64,000 bases of DNA from Camellia lanceoleosa (GCA_025200525.1 CM045758.1:63920598-63984597), one strand, 5' to 3'. Positions 11,101-23,420 are shown, counted from the stretch's first letter. The notes: generated from the letters alone by a model not told the origin. Translations and numbers: made by a program.

Positions 11101-11439
11101 TAGACGGATACGTCCCTTGACGCAAAGTCGGGGTTTCCTAAATTTCCCATTTAAAAAAATATTTAGGTGGCGACTCAGATGTCCAAAGCATCCATGTTTG
11201 GCACTTCTTTTCAAAACTGTTTTCTCAAAACAATTTGCGAGTTGGACTCTTTGGTTGATTCTGACATGATAAACAAAAAAAAAGTCGAATCGTGATCCAT
11301 AGCATCGAACCACTTGATACAGTATTGACCTGTCACCTCTACATCTCAATTTAATCCATGCACTCCCATCCACCTACAACCCCAGGATATACATCACCTT
11401 GGCCCATCTACCCAAGCCTGAGGCGTTTATTCCAAAAAG

Positions 11440-12359
11440 CATGGAATTATGCATGATGGATGCACTTGAACCCCAATCATCTCAAACCCCGTGAACCCAC
11501 TACTTCTGAGCTGATAAGAATGATTGAAGATCTTCAGAGAACTGTGGCAGATTTGGCCTTTGGGATATTGGCTCCGTCATCGACCACATCACATGCCAGA
11601 AATTTCACAAAAGGCTTCCCAATCTTGGGGTGAGCTGTGTTTGAAAGTGGCCAGCCTAACGTTATCTCAGGTCTGGACAATGACATGTCGACAACAATTA
11701 GGCTCCGCTCTGATATAGTGACCCAATCCCTTGGCAAAGTGGAGGCAAGTGGTAAGAACAAGGTAGGGGCAAGTATTGGTCCCCATGAACACCTTCTGTG
11801 GGCTGTTGAGGCTTTGAAAGCTGAAGGTTTTAACAAATAGCAAGTGCTTGTTGTGGTTGCAAAAACTGTGGATGACGCTTTTGCCATTCAAGTTGGGGGC
11901 AGTTTGAATCAATGGGCAAGTCAGAAAAAGGGATGTCGTACCAGAAACACCCCTTTCAGCTCTAATCCTACACCCGGAAGAGGTCATCATAAGTCAGCAC
12001 CTGCCAACCCCTTTGCCGGTACATCCAACCCAACTCCACAAACCTCGAGTCATCAACCTTAAGGCTAGAGGGCCTTCACCCCACTTTATATGACTTTGTC
12101 CAAAGCTCTCCAAATCCTTAAAGGACAAGGTCATCTCAAACCCTTTGAGCGTCGGCTTTTCCCGGATCCCCTTCCAGCCAAGCATGATGCTGCGAAGTAC
12201 TACGCCTTCCATCAACAAACCGGCCATGACACTGACCTTTGTTTTCATCTTCGCCACGAAATACAAGATCTCATTGATAACGAGGTCATCGTTGCACCAA
12301 GTCCTGCAAAGTCTATCGAAATTGGATCAATGAACTTGGGGGATAATGTGATTATGTGA
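11440..12359 (+). pseudogene. Gag remnant of Ogre-like unit 2
   Basis: A coiled-coil-like start (SELIRMIEDLQRTVADLAF near 11515) is followed by frame changes and a stop, then a Pro/Ser/Thr-rich stretch. The best part is 12090-12359: PLPAKHDAAKYYAFHQQTGH followed by DTDLCFHLRHEIQDLIDNE. This is the Tat-type Gag end with a C/Y-x2-H-x4-C-like degenerate zinc motif before the EIQDLID helix. Gag packages element RNA into particles. The start of gag is lost with the end of LTR-A. Confidence 0.65.
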
Positions 12360-12649
12360 TCGGGGGATGAACCACCTGCTGATAGCGCTCATTTTACTCC
12401 AGATGTGGGGATGGCATGCACTATTTTGAGCATTTTGCGAATGCTGTTTACTTCACTTTTTGACTTGGGTATTGAGTCAGTTTTGTTGTGTTGTATTGAG
12501 TTAGTCTTTTTGTATGAGTCAGTCGAGTCTGTCTTGTTGTATCGAGTCAGTCCTGTTGTGTTAGAGTCGGGTGATTTCGGGGGTGTTACATCGGACATCG
12601 CTATGTTGTTTTGTGTTTGTCTCTTACACTTTTTCTTTTGAGTCTATTT

Positions 12650-13230
12650 CTGCTACTCAAGCCAGTTGTGCCAGAAGATTTGAATGAAACAGCAGAGCTT
12701 TTCTACTACTTTTTTGTGCCTTTAAGTCATTGCATTGACCTAAGTTTTTCAAAACTTTTTTGAATACTGTGATGAAAACAAAGAGAAAGGCATTGCTCGG
12801 GATTTGTAAAAATTTGATCAATGGAGAGAAAGAGAGGCATGCTAAGCCCTTAATGAATGAGATCATGTTTGTTAATGTGAGTACTGAGAAGTATCCTGGC
12901 TTGATCCAAATTGGTTCTACATTGTCTTCAGCGTGAGTGACTAGTTGCTTTTTTAAAAGATTTCAAAAAATGTTTTACGTGGTCTTGCGAAGACATGCAT
13001 GTAATTGATTTTGAGATTGTGCAGCATAGGATCGCTCTCAGCCTCAAGACTCAACCCCTTTTGCTTTCAAACCTTGAACTTGGATTCAGAATGTTCAACG
13101 GTCAACCGCAATGTGAGGCTCGCATGGCCAGATTTGAAGTAGCTTATGAACTAGGGGCAATAAGGTCGTATGACATTAAAGGAGGCCCACCAGGCTGGAT
13201 CAGAAGCAACCCTTGAACTAGGGGGAAGAA
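12650..13230 (+). pseudogene. Protease/RT linker and RNase H fragments
   Basis: Around 12850-12930 the frame reads EIMFVNVSTEKYPGLIQIGS, like the linker before reverse transcriptase in Tat elements. Around 13115-13170 EARMARFEVAYELGAIR resembles the RNase H helix ending ALELGA. The reverse transcriptase that should lie between is absent. A small second copy of the 'lelgar' segment follows near 13210 and 13270, suggesting short local duplication. Confidence 0.45.
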
Positions 13231-13289
13231 GGTCAGACGTCATCAAGGGAAGCTTGCAAAGCTAGATTAGAAGCACCCCTTGAACTAGG

Positions 13290-13545
13290 GGCAAAAATGT
13301 CAAATGTGCTCAAAGATTCAAAAGATGAGTCGTTCCACAAACCAATGAAGACTGGCAAGAAAGCCAAATTCCAACAGTTGGAAGAAGAAAAGTTATTGTT
13401 GAAGGACAATCGAGTTCCTATCCACAACACTAGGGGCAAATTCAGCCCCCATTGGATGGACTCCTACATCATCAGCGCATAACAGCCATTCTCCTAGATT
13501 CATATGGCTTTGAGATCTCAAACTGATCAACATGGAGAAGTTACA
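13290..13545 (+). pseudogene. Integrase C-terminal tail, unit 2
   Basis: The segment LLLKDNRVPIHNTRGKFSPH then WMDSYII matches the tail of unit 3 at 45640-45720 (MVLKDNRAPIHDPRGKFRPN). It is out of context, without the catalytic core, and ends in frame breaks before the post-pol sequence starting near 13556. Confidence 0.6.
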
Positions 13546-13638
13546 CTTTTTTACCCTTGAGAGGCTTGCTGGGCTGAAAACCTAGAAGGGCGACCTAGGC
13601 AAAAGTTTGAGCAAAGGAAAAGAAGAAAAAGAAAAAAT

Positions 13639-13640
<2 letters not shown>

Positions 13641-13681
<41 letters not shown>
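13641..13681. repeat. Poly(A) run
   Basis: About 41 consecutive A, flanked by further A/G-rich sequence (13600-13740), in the post-pol region of unit 2. Unit 3 has no such run at the matching place, so it is a local expansion. Confidence 0.9.
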
Positions 13682-13683
<2 letters not shown>

Positions 13684-14559
13684 AAGAAGAAAAGAAAAAG
13701 AAGAGATGAAAAGAAATGAAAAGAAATGAAAAATGGAGCTCGCAAGGTTGAAAACCCGAAAGGGCGGCTTTAGCAAAAGTTAGAGCACAAAAGGAGAGCG
13801 TCAACACCCGAGTGAACCTCAACCCGAAACTACGTCAGGCCTGATTCCCATCTTTGGGATATGTAGGCAACTTCATCCTAAAGTTTGGCCCCAATCATTT
13901 TCAGTCTTCTTGTCTCATCCATGTTGATTGGTTTACCCTTGTTCAACTCAACTATCTTGTCCATGTACAAATTGGCTCGTCTTCATTCAAATTTGGGTGT
14001 TCTATTCTGTTGGAAGATTCAGCTGCAAGATGATTCAAAGTTCAGATCTGAGGTTGTGCATCTCAAGAGTAAGTTCTATGTTGGTCGAGCAGTGGCCATT
14101 TGCAAAAATAGCTTTGAGGATTTTTAATGAAGTTGACTAGTTTTCTCTCGAAAATTATTCTATTTTTCCAAAACTGGACCATTTCTTGGACCCAAAAAAG
14201 GAAAATTTTCAGTGCTCACAACCTGACTTGCATGATTTTGAATCAGACAATCGAACAAGCATGTTAATCTAACTCTCATATTGATTAAAATTGTTTTAGT
14301 AGAAAGCCAAAACAAAAAATGGTCGAAATGGTGAACTAGGGGCACAGTTGAGTCAGGTTTTCTGTCTTTTCCCATTGTCAACATACTTGCCAGAAAGGGC
14401 ACAACTGAAGCTAACAGCAAAGGACAAAAAGCTCTCACATCCTTCAAGCAGCGAGGTATCAAGCTAAGTGCGAAGCACGAACTGGAAATGGAGCGGGATA
14501 TTTGATTCCCTCATCTGAATGATTACACCAAAATTGGTGGCTGACTCAGAATGGGAATG

Positions 14560-15020
14560 CAGAAAACATAATGTGTGGGACTAATCAATTGTATACTTGG
14601 CTGGTGAGACGCATTGCAGCTCATCTCAATCAAGTTAAGCCAGGGGTACCGTCAACCGATGTCAATTGCAGATCTGTTGTACATCCAGTCACATCACAAC
14701 CCCTCTGTGGGAGAGCTCACTAGTTGTAAAGAAGGAGAATCTAGTAGAATACTAGTGGCAACATCCCACAACTTCCTACTTATCCATCAACCACCAAGGG
14801 GATGGATAAAAAATAAGAGAGATTGAAGAATATAGAGATGTGCGCTGAGAGAAAAAATGAGGAAAGGGCTTGTCAGAGGAAAAGAGATTGAGTACCAAAG
14901 TGATGTGAGAATCACAAATAAGAAAGGGTAGGAAACAATACCCATAGAAGCTGTGGGCTCCCCATGAACTGAGAGGTCTCCTGCTGGTGGTACACATCCG
15001 AATCTTGTGTTTGTTGTTTT
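14560..15020 (-). pseudogene. Degenerate antisense ORF of unit 2 (DUF7745-like), counterpart of 46744-47808
   Basis: On the minus strand one exon end reads TSQFMGSPQLLW before a GT (about 14950), like RFARSPLFLQ in unit 3. The next exon has LMDK, then CDWMYNRSAIDIG, a TGA, WLNLIEM and IQLI, aligning with CDWMCSRSMTNI...WLNLTEM...IQLI in unit 3. The acceptor AG is mutated and frames slip. Same slot and same intron position as in unit 3. Confidence 0.55.
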
Positions 15021-15200
15021 TGTTTGTTTGATTCTTGTTTTGAGTCGTTTCGAGTGTCAATAGTGTGTTTAGGTTGTTTTACCTTCGTTTTCTCTTTGTT
15101 GAGTCGTTTTGACTGTGATCAGTCGTAGGCTCAATACCTGGTTAAGAACTCATTTCTCAAAAAATAAATTGTTTTGTGCTTAGAGTGCTGTGCCATTCTC

Positions 15201-15528
15201 CACATATGTGCAAAACAAGATTTGTTCTTTCATAAAACTACAGGGTTCAACCCAGGTTATATGAGAACAATAGAACAAGGACCTATCTGAAGCTACATCG
15301 GTTCTAGATTGCAAAGTAAAAGAAAAGAGGGAAAATGCAGAGCATCTGAGTGTGTTTCAAGTTCAGCAAATTTCGAGATTGCATTCCATTTGCACCTCCT
15401 CAGGCCTTGTCAATGTTCCGAAGTATAAGTGTGCCTCTACCACAAGCTCAAGCCTGCTTGAAGCCAGAATGGCGATCAGAAGTGATATCCCCGAATATCA
15501 TTCCCTGTCAGAGGCATCTTGGCGGCGT
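15201..15528. other. Post-aORF spacer of unit 2
   Basis: No coding signal. It includes gggttcaacccaggtt and a stretch leading into the conserved 3' block; I see nothing else. Confidence 0.35.
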
Positions 15529-15762
15529 TTGCAATGAGTTCCTAGGAGACCAACTCTGACAGTGGAAACTAGAGTTCGAATGGCGATGCCTAGAACACAA
15601 AGGTTTGGAATTTCCGAGACTAAAGTCTAGTTTAAATACCCAGGGGTGTATCCTCGACTTGAAATTTGTATGAAAGCCCCATAGGTTGAGGTAGCATGTA
15701 TGCGCCTCAATTCTAGATGCTGAACCAACGTAGTCTGTCACCTCGTTGGAGAGTAGGGAAAG
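15529..15762 (+). repeat. Conserved 3'-region block, copy 2
   Basis: Matches 5828-6066 (gttcctaggagaccaact, gaaactagagttcgaatggc, tttccgagactaaagtct). It sits between the antisense ORF remnant and the 113-bp array, the same relative place as copy 1. Confidence 0.75.
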
Positions 15763-16089
15763 TTGTGAATATGATCAGGAAGAAAAGTGGCATCCATGGC
15801 TTCTACATGAAGAACCCTTGTCAGCATTTCAGGACCTTTGTACTGTGAGTTGAAGGTAAGAGTTCGAAGAACACAAGGTAAGAGTTCGAAGAACACAAAG
15901 GGGAGATCCCCGTCAAAGTAAAGCGGCTCGTCGCCACTTACTCCATGAGGTGCTTTTTTTTTTATAAAAGCGCTGCTTTGTTTGTTTATTGCATTCCCTA
16001 GACATCATACATTGCTTGTAACATGTATCATATCATCACACTTGTTGCATTTATTTGTATCTTATGCTATCTTGTATCGTTTATCCTTT

Positions 16090-16480
16090 TACGCTGAGCA
16101 ACGTTTAGGATAGTTGTCCCCCGGGGCTTATCTCAGGATGCGTCGAGTGTGCCCTTGAGTAGTTGTTTTCAGACCACTTCTCACGATTTCAGCGTGGTTA
16201 GAGTGTCTCATTCCTTACATGATTTCAGCATGTTTGGAATTTATCTTAGGTTATGTCGAGTGCGCTCCTGATTGGTTGTTTTCAGACCTCTTTTCACGAT
16301 TTCAGCATGGTTAGAGTGTCTCATTCCTCACACGATTTCAGCGTATTTGGAATTTATCTCAGGTTGCGTTGAGTGCGCTCCTGATTGGTTGTTTTCAGAC
16401 CTTTTCTCACGATTTCAGGGTGGTTAGAGTGTCTCATTCCTCACACGATTTCAGCGTGTTTGGAATTTATCTCAGGATGC
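16090..16480. repeat. 113-bp tandem array, left arm
   Basis: The landmark tctcagg (or tcttagg) recurs at 16131, 16244, 16357 and 16470, exactly 113 bp apart. Each unit has two CACGATTTCAGCGTG-like words (CACG...CGTG arms). The array is cut at 16480 by solo LTR-B and continues at 21588. Confidence 0.9.
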
Positions 16481-17204
16481 TGTAGACACCCCATTTTTGA
16501 CCGACCTTAAGACTCAGACGTCATCGATTGAGCGCTCGGTGATAGTGCATGTTGTGCTCGTTCAAGTTTCCGGAGTTTTCAGCTGAGTGCCTTGCCTCCG
16601 GGCCTCTGAACTTTTTTGTGTTTTTGGCTCAGTTTGTGGACCAAGCCTTGTTTCTCTTCCCTGGAGGGAGGGAGAGGTCTTGTAGACCACCTCTTCGTGG
16701 TCGTAGACCGCTTTTCTCGTTTGGAGACCAGTTTCCGATTTTCGGAGCCTTCGGTTGCGCGCCTTGACTCGAGACCACGTAATGTTCTCCGTTTGGCATG
16801 GTTTTTGAACCACACCTTGTTGCCTCTGCCTAGAGGGACATTGTGGTCCGGGAGACCACTTTTGATGCCCGTAGACTAGTTTTCAAGGCTTCCGACCGCG
16901 CGCCTTGCCTCCCAAACTTTCGTTTTGCATCCTTTTTGGTTTGTTTTTGGCACAAACCTTGTTTTCCTTGTTTGGAAGGTGGTACAAGGGTGGGAGACCA
17001 GTTCTTCGCCTTGGAGACCACTTTCCTCCCCTCCAACCAGTTTTTTGGTCGGCCAACTGGTTTTCTTGGTCTTTGGACCACCTTTTCTGGTCGGCCACCA
17101 CACCATTGGTTTGCTTTTAGTGTGTAGACTTCTCTTATCCATGGCCGACCAGGTTTTGTCTTGGGAGACCACTTGTTGTGGTCGGCGGGCCACTTCAAGT
17201 AGCT

Positions 17205-17229
17205 AGCCGACCACTTCAAGTGGTCGGCT
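17205..17229. promoter_or_regulatory. 12-bp inverted repeat of the GGTCGGC motif
   Basis: AGCCGACCACTT, one C, then AAGTGGTCGGCT: perfect 12-bp arms in the GGTCGGCC-rich cluster of LTR-B, about 135 bp upstream of its TATA box. A third, diverged copy of the arm lies at 17180-17200. Confidence 0.6.
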
Positions 17230-17295
17230 GCTTTTCATCACCTTTTTGGAGATATTTTCAGTATAGCTGTGCCAGCTGGAAGGCACAGAAGTCAT

Positions 17296-17317
17296 CCTCC
17301 ATACACGTGTATGGAGG
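17296..17317. promoter_or_regulatory. 22-bp perfect palindrome centred on a G-box
   Basis: The palindrome extends five to six bases on each side of TACACGTGTA and lies about 50 bp upstream of TATAA (17366-17370). LTR-A keeps the inner 14 bp (7979-7992). LTR-C has a different palindrome, CCATATATGG (24418-24427), near its predicted promoter. Confidence 0.6.
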
Positions 17318-20300
17318 GATGGCTTTGAGGCAAAAGCTTGCCCAACAAGCTTGTTCTTTGTTCTTTATAAGAGAGAACCTCCTCCCTCATGCCTTAGGTT
17401 CAGAAAAATTGTTCTTGAGAGATATAGATACACAATTGTCTCTATTTTTCCCTTTGCTTCATTTTTGTGCTTCAAAAGTGTAGTTTTATCATACTATTGC
17501 AACAAACACACACTCAAACACCATCCTTTAGTTGCTGAGGTACTTAGGAGCTGGTTTTGGAGTTTTTGGTTTGGTTTGAGCTTGGAAAACCTGCTGGAGT
17601 TGCAGCTTTGAAGGTGTTCATCAAGGGTGAGCTTCTAACCCTTAAAACCCTTATTTTTTCTTAGGCCTTTGGCCCTATTTGCATGCTGATTTAAGCTTAA
17701 CTCTTACCTACAAAAAGTTCTATTTTTTAGTCCTTAAAATGTTTGTTTAAGGTCACTTTTTTGTTGGGGGTGGTCTACCCCTTCTTAGGCCTTGTTAGGC
17801 CTTGTTTTGAGCCATCCCTTTTGGCTCTTGTTCTAGCCTTTGCATGACCTTTCTACCACTGAAATCCAAAGGATTTTTAGTGGTGGAAAGGTGGTTTTGG
17901 GGTCCCAAATAGGAGAGGGTCATCCCCTCTCCTTATGTCTTGAATGCTTGCCATATTTGCCTCATGTTTGAGCATGTTTGTTAAGCTTACATTGGCCATA
18001 TCTTAGCATGTATTTGGGGTTATTTTGAGATGGCATGCCACTGTTTTTGGTTGTTTTGATCACCTCATGCATGCTTAATACACTTGTAGTGTAAATTTCA
18101 TAAACTAGTCTTGTGTGCTTCATGAAGTAGCATGTCTTTCTAGCTTATGTTGACTCCATTTCAGTATGTTTTTGGTGTTGCTTTAACATGCCATAACTCT
18201 GTTCAGGTTTGGCTTGGTTGGCCCTTGCATGCTCTATGCACTTGTAGTGCAACTTCATGAATTTGCCTAACATGCATCATGTGTTTAGACCACCGTTCTA
18301 GCATGTTTTGGCTTAACTCTAAGAAGCTTTTGTCCATGTTTTAGCATGATTAAGCTCTGATTTGTGTTGTTTTGGTCATGCATGCCATGCTTTGTATAGC
18401 TATAATGCATTCTAGCTTGTTAGCTTTGTGTATCAAGTCCACTAGCATGCATTGCTTGGCCTATTTGAATGATTTGGCATCATTTGAAATGTGATTTCAG
18501 TCCATGTAGTGTGGTCATACACTTGCATCTTTCACTTATTCAATGCGTTGGAAGGTTTGCCCTTTATGCCTTAACATGAACCATTGTGTACGCCTTCATG
18601 CTTAAGGTTGCGAGCTATCATTTCAGTGTGTTTTTGGGGTTATTTTACCATGATATAACTCTAATTTTTGTTAGCGAAGCCATCTCATGCTTGGTCTTGG
18701 TAGGTGTAGTGTAATCCACCTTATTTGCCTTGCATATTCCATGCCTTATGCCCTTCATGCTAGCTTGTTCTGGCTTCCTTCCATACATGTTTTAGACTCA
18801 TTTTGACATGTTCTAGGACTATTTTGGGTTGCCTTAGCCATATGCTTCATGTTTTGCATAGTTGTAGTACAAATGCATATGCTAGCTTCAAGCTTTGGGT
18901 ACCATAGCATGCTTTATTTGTGTTTTGTACATGATTTGGCATCATTCACCATGACATTTCAGAGCATGTAGCATTGCCATGCTCCCACTTCATTCACTCT
19001 TTAAGTGCCTTTGAGTGTTATGCATTGTTGCCTTGTTTGTGGCCTAGCATGTATGCCATCTTGCCTAGGTCCTTGAGCTCTCATCTCAGCATGTTTTGGT
19101 CTTTGTTTAGACCTAATTAAACTCTATCTATGATTGGTTCAATCATTTATGTCATGTATTGCATGCCCCTTGTGTAGTCCCTTTAATGGCTTTGTGCCTT
19201 AGGCCCTCTTGCATGCTTTACTTGTGTTGTTTGAATGATTTGGCATCATTTCACACTTGATTTCAGAGCCTTTAGTGTTGTCACACTTCCATGTTTATCG
19301 CTTCTTCATCATGCTTGAGAGTTGTGCTCTTAGGCCTAATAAATGAGCCATTACATTGAGCATGTTTGCCTTGCCTTTTGTGCCTTAGTTTTAGCTTTAT
19401 GGCCACTGATTTGGGCATGATTGAGGTCTGTCCACTTTTGGTTTAAGTCCATTGAGCATGTTTGCTTTCATGTTATTTGCATGCTTACATTGCATCATGT
19501 TGTTGCATGCTTATGTTGCCTTGCATTTCATTAGCTTTGTTAAGTTGATCATGTCACATTGCATTGAGTATGCCATGTTGTTCATCGCATTGTGCATGTC
19601 ATGTTATTCTTTACATTGTGTATGCCATGTAGTTGTATTGCATGTTTGCATGCTTGAGTTGCATTGCATTTGTTTGGATTAGATGTTAATCCAAACACGA
19701 AAAACGAGGGATGTTTCATACTTGAAGTGATGAAACGTGCCTCAATTCTTACTTGCCGACGCTTTTGATCATACATGATAGAGTTCTAGGCTTTATGTGT
19801 TTATGTGTGCATTCATTTTACATTGAATTGTGCAATTTGGCTTCTCGGCCATCATGCATCGAGATGCGTGATTAGTGGCTCGAGGGTCGAGAACTACACT
19901 CTCTTGAGCTTATGAAATGATAGGGAGGGTGGTTATGCACACATATCTTGCAAATACATTGCCATGCCCTTTCTTGCTCTCTGTTGCAACAAACTGGAGA
20001 AATGCAACAACAACTGGTCGGCCAACCAGAAAAACTAGCTGGCCGATCACTTTTTCTGGTCTACAATAAAGAAAAGTGGTCGGCAAGTGGTTGGAAAAAT
20101 CAACAACTGGTCGGCCATGCTCCTACAGGTTCCCATGGTGGAGTTGAAGCTTTCTGGAGCTTGGTGCAAGGTTCTGAGAACAGTTGCAAACAGAGGCAAA
20201 TCGGGGCATCGTGACGGATTTCCAAATGAGGCGACCGAGCATGCATGCACTCCTTATCCTGAGGACCTCTGTTTACTACTTTTCTTAGCTAGTTTATGCT

Positions 20301-21587
20301 TTGGTTTTGTATTTAAGTAATTAATGCGTTTAGTTGCTTATTCGTGTTGTAATAACTAGTTAGTTAACTTGTTATTTAATTAGCTTTGTTTTATACTTAA
20401 TTAGTTAGCTTGTTAGTTAATTAGCATTGTTTGTAATAATTAGTTTAATTAGCTTAGATTAGCTAGTTAGCTTCTTATTCAGACCCTCCGTCGAGAGGGC
20501 CAACTGTTGTAATAAGCGTGCGTGTATGTGATGCATTTCTTCCAACCCCCATTTCTTTCTCCCTTTTACCTAACCGCTTACGATGGTTAGTTTTAGGGCA
20601 TATTTTGATTAGCATCCTTATGCTTTGCATGTGTGCATCATTCATCTGTATTGCATGCACCAGGCTTGGCGCATCATACTAACTGCATTGTATTTCAATA
20701 CATTTACTTGAATTCAACAGCATGTTATCAAGTTGCATTTCACATGACATCTTAGGATAGCTGAGCCTATTTGAATTGCATTTTCGCATGTGTCACATTA
20801 GCCATCTTAACATGAACTAGGATCATGCATGATTTCTAACTAGTTCTCTGTTTTGGCTTGGAGTACATTGTGAGTGTTTACGCTTTAGCATATTGCATGT
20901 GTGTAAATGCTGCCATGTTAGCATGCTTGCCATGAGGATAACTGCTTATTTGATTAACTGCTTGAATGCCTGTGGGTGAAGGTTGGATTGCTTGAATTGG
21001 AACAATTCATTGAAATTCGCGATTTAGCCTACTTGCGAGTAGCAAACTTCAAACCGTTTTCAAACAAACGAACATGCAATATTTTGTTCCAACTTAGGCG
21101 ATCTAGTCTATACTTGTATGCTATGCGCATCACATAGTAATTCTAGGTTAATAACCAGAATAAGAACACATGTGTTTTCAAAAACAATATATCATGCTTA
21201 GTACAGGCCGTTCTTTGATCGGGCGAGCGGGGGTGCTCATTGCATGACCTTCCCCTCTCATACCCAAGTTCCCGAGCCGAGGCAACTTTGGTGATGACGG
21301 ACACGTGGCATTAGGCACGAGGCAGGGTTTCCTAAATTTCTCCAAAATAAAATATTTAGGTGGCGACTCTGTATCTAGCAAAGCAGTCCATGTTTGGCAC
21401 TTATAAAAATCAGTTTTCCAAAACGATTTGCCGGATTTGGACTCTTTGGTGATTTATTGGTCTTGCATTGCACTTTGCAAGATTAGATTCAGAACCGTGA
21501 CATGAGTCCGAACTTGTAGTAACTAGAGAACAAAACGAATTCGCGTCCTTCGCGTGCGGAACCAGGAGTTCTCCGGGGCAGTCTACA

Positions 21588-22640
21588 GATGCGTCGAGCG
21601 CGTTTCTGATTGGTTGTTTTCGGACCTCTTCTCACAATTTCAGCATGGTTAGAGTGTCTCATTCCTTACACGATTTCAGCGTGTTTGGAATTTATCTCAG
21701 GATGCGTCGAGCACGCTCCTGATTGGTTGTTTTCTGACCTCTTCTCACGATTTCAGCGTGGTGAGAGTGTCCTATTCCTCACACGATTTCAGCGTGTTTG
21801 GAATTTATCTTAGGTTGCGTCGAGCGCTCTCCTGATTGGTTGTTTTCAGACCTCTTCTCACGATTCAGTGTGGTTAGAGTGTCTCATTCCTCACACAATT
21901 TCAGCGTGTTTGGAATTTATCTCAAGTTGCGTCGGGTGCGCTCCTGATTGGTTATTTTCAGACCTCTTCTCACGATTTCAGCGTTGTTAGAGTGTCTCAT
22001 TCCTCACATGATTTCAGCGTGTTTGGAATTTATCTCAGGTTGCGTCGAGCGCATTCCTGATTGGTTGTTTTCAGATCTCTTCTCACGATTTCAACGTGGT
22101 TAGAGTGTTCTTTTCCTCACACGATTTCAGCGTGTTTGGAATTTATCTCAGGATGCGTAAAGGGCCCTCCTAATTGGTTTGTTTGTCGTCTTCTCACGAT
22201 TTCAACGTGGTTAGAGTGTCCTATTCCTCACACGATTTCAGCGTATTTGGAATTTATCTCAGGTTGCGTCGAGCATATTCCTGATTGGTTGTTTTCAGAC
22301 CTCTTCTCACGATTTCAATGTGGTTAGAGTGTTCTTTTCCTCACACGATTTCAGCGTGTTTGGAATTTATCTCAGGATGCGTGAAGCGCCCTCCTAATTG
22401 GTTTGTTTGTCATCTTCTCACGATTTCAGCATGGTTTGAGTGCTCCTTTCCTCACACGATTTTAGCGTGTTTGGAATTTATCTCAGGATGCGTGGAACGC
22501 ACTCCTGATTACTTTTCTTTAGACCTCTTCTCACGATTTCAGCGTGGTTTGAGTGTGCCCTTCGTCACACGATTTTGGCGTGTTTGGGAATTGTTCTTCC
22601 TCCTCTCACGATTCCAGCATGGTTAGAGTATGTCACCCTT
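21588..22640. repeat. 113-bp tandem array, right arm
   Basis: Landmarks at 21695, 21808, 21920, 22033, 22146, 22257, 22370 and 22481 give periods of 111-113 bp. With the left arm there are about twelve units. Later units drift (gatttcaacgtgg, gatttcagcatgg) and the array fades after 22600. Confidence 0.9.
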
Positions 22641-23420
22641 TGCATTTACTGCACTATCTGTTGCATGCATCTACTGCATTATCCATTTTATCGACTGCAT
22701 CCTTTCTATGTTAAGCTTAGTTCGGCATGTGCTCATACATTTCCTTCATTGAAGCATGGTTCTGTGATAATGTGTACGCGCCTATTCCACTAAGAGAATT
22801 GTGGTCTGAGGGTGTTGGCACATTTTCTGTGTTAGACGTGGTTTGTTTTGTGTGCATGCCTTTTCTAGGCAAAATATGGTTTGGCCGTGCGCTTTATTCA
22901 CTGCATCCATTGCATCTATTACATCGTACTTTGTTTTGCTGCATTTAGCATTTAGGATCATGATCTTTCCACAGCAGATCATTCCTCACTAATATCATCC
23001 CACCTAATTACTTGTATTCTTTCTGCGAAACACATAATTCTGCCTGTGCACACACCTATCCCACTAAGAGAGTTGTGGTTTGAGGGCTCCGGCACCTTTT
23101 CTATGTTAAACGTAGTTTGATTTTGCATCTCTATCCCTTTATGATATTTGTGTAGTTTAGCACTACTCGTGGTTTGATTATATTTTTGCATTGCATTGTA
23201 AATCATTTACACTGTTTTGTTGTATCGTATATCATTTTGCATCCTGTCCCTGAAATACGCTGGTTTGATTCCTTACAAAGGGATACGTAGACAGCCTACG
23301 GGCGCAACCATTTATTTATCTGTATTTTGTTTGTTTGTCTAAGTCTTTGGCCTTGTCAAAAATGGGTCGTCTCTGGGCTTTGACATTCACTCACGTCATT
23401 TCATGACTCTGTGCTCTGTC
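22641..23420 (+). other. Conserved region before the polypurine tract of unit 2
   Basis: Counterpart of 6595-7571 with shared words tgcatgcatctactgcatta and tgtacgcgcctattcc, and the final stretch ggccttgtcaaaaatggg. No coding frame. Confidence 0.65.

Larger units (their letters stand above)
7585..11265 (+). mobile_element. LTR-A, long LTR of an Ogre-like Tat element, truncated at its 3' end
   Basis: Starts TGTAGACACCCCATTTTTGA like LTR-B and LTR-C. Colinear landmarks follow: GGTCGGCC-type cluster, palindromic G-box, TATA box, long T/TGCAT-rich body, second GGTCGGCC cluster (9940-10060), AT-rich stretch (10200-10280), tcttccaacccccatttctt, and the gaccttcc/ggtggcgactc tail. Similarity stops near 11265, so about 150 bp with the CA end, primer site and gag start are missing. 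It is followed by gag remnants and preceded by a polypurine tract, so it seems to serve two tandem units. Confidence 0.8.
16481..21587 (+). mobile_element. LTR-B, 5.1-kb solo LTR of the Ogre-like family
   Basis: Starts TGTAGACACC and ends GTCTACA, giving TGTAGA/TCTACA inverted ends. It is flanked by GATGC on both sides (16476-16480 and 21588-21592). Landmarks match LTR-A and LTR-C: G-box palindrome, TATA, T-rich body, second GGTCGGCC cluster (20010-20120), tcttccaacccccatttctt (20538), tail with ggtggcgactc. No gag-pol, primer site or polypurine tract. Removing it with one GATGC restores the 113-bp period, so it is a solo LTR left by recombination. Confidence 0.88.

Noticed and set aside
13551..13822. 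Minus-strand Phe-rich 'membrane' frames
   Set aside because: Translations of the poly(A) and A/G-rich run; no real protein features.
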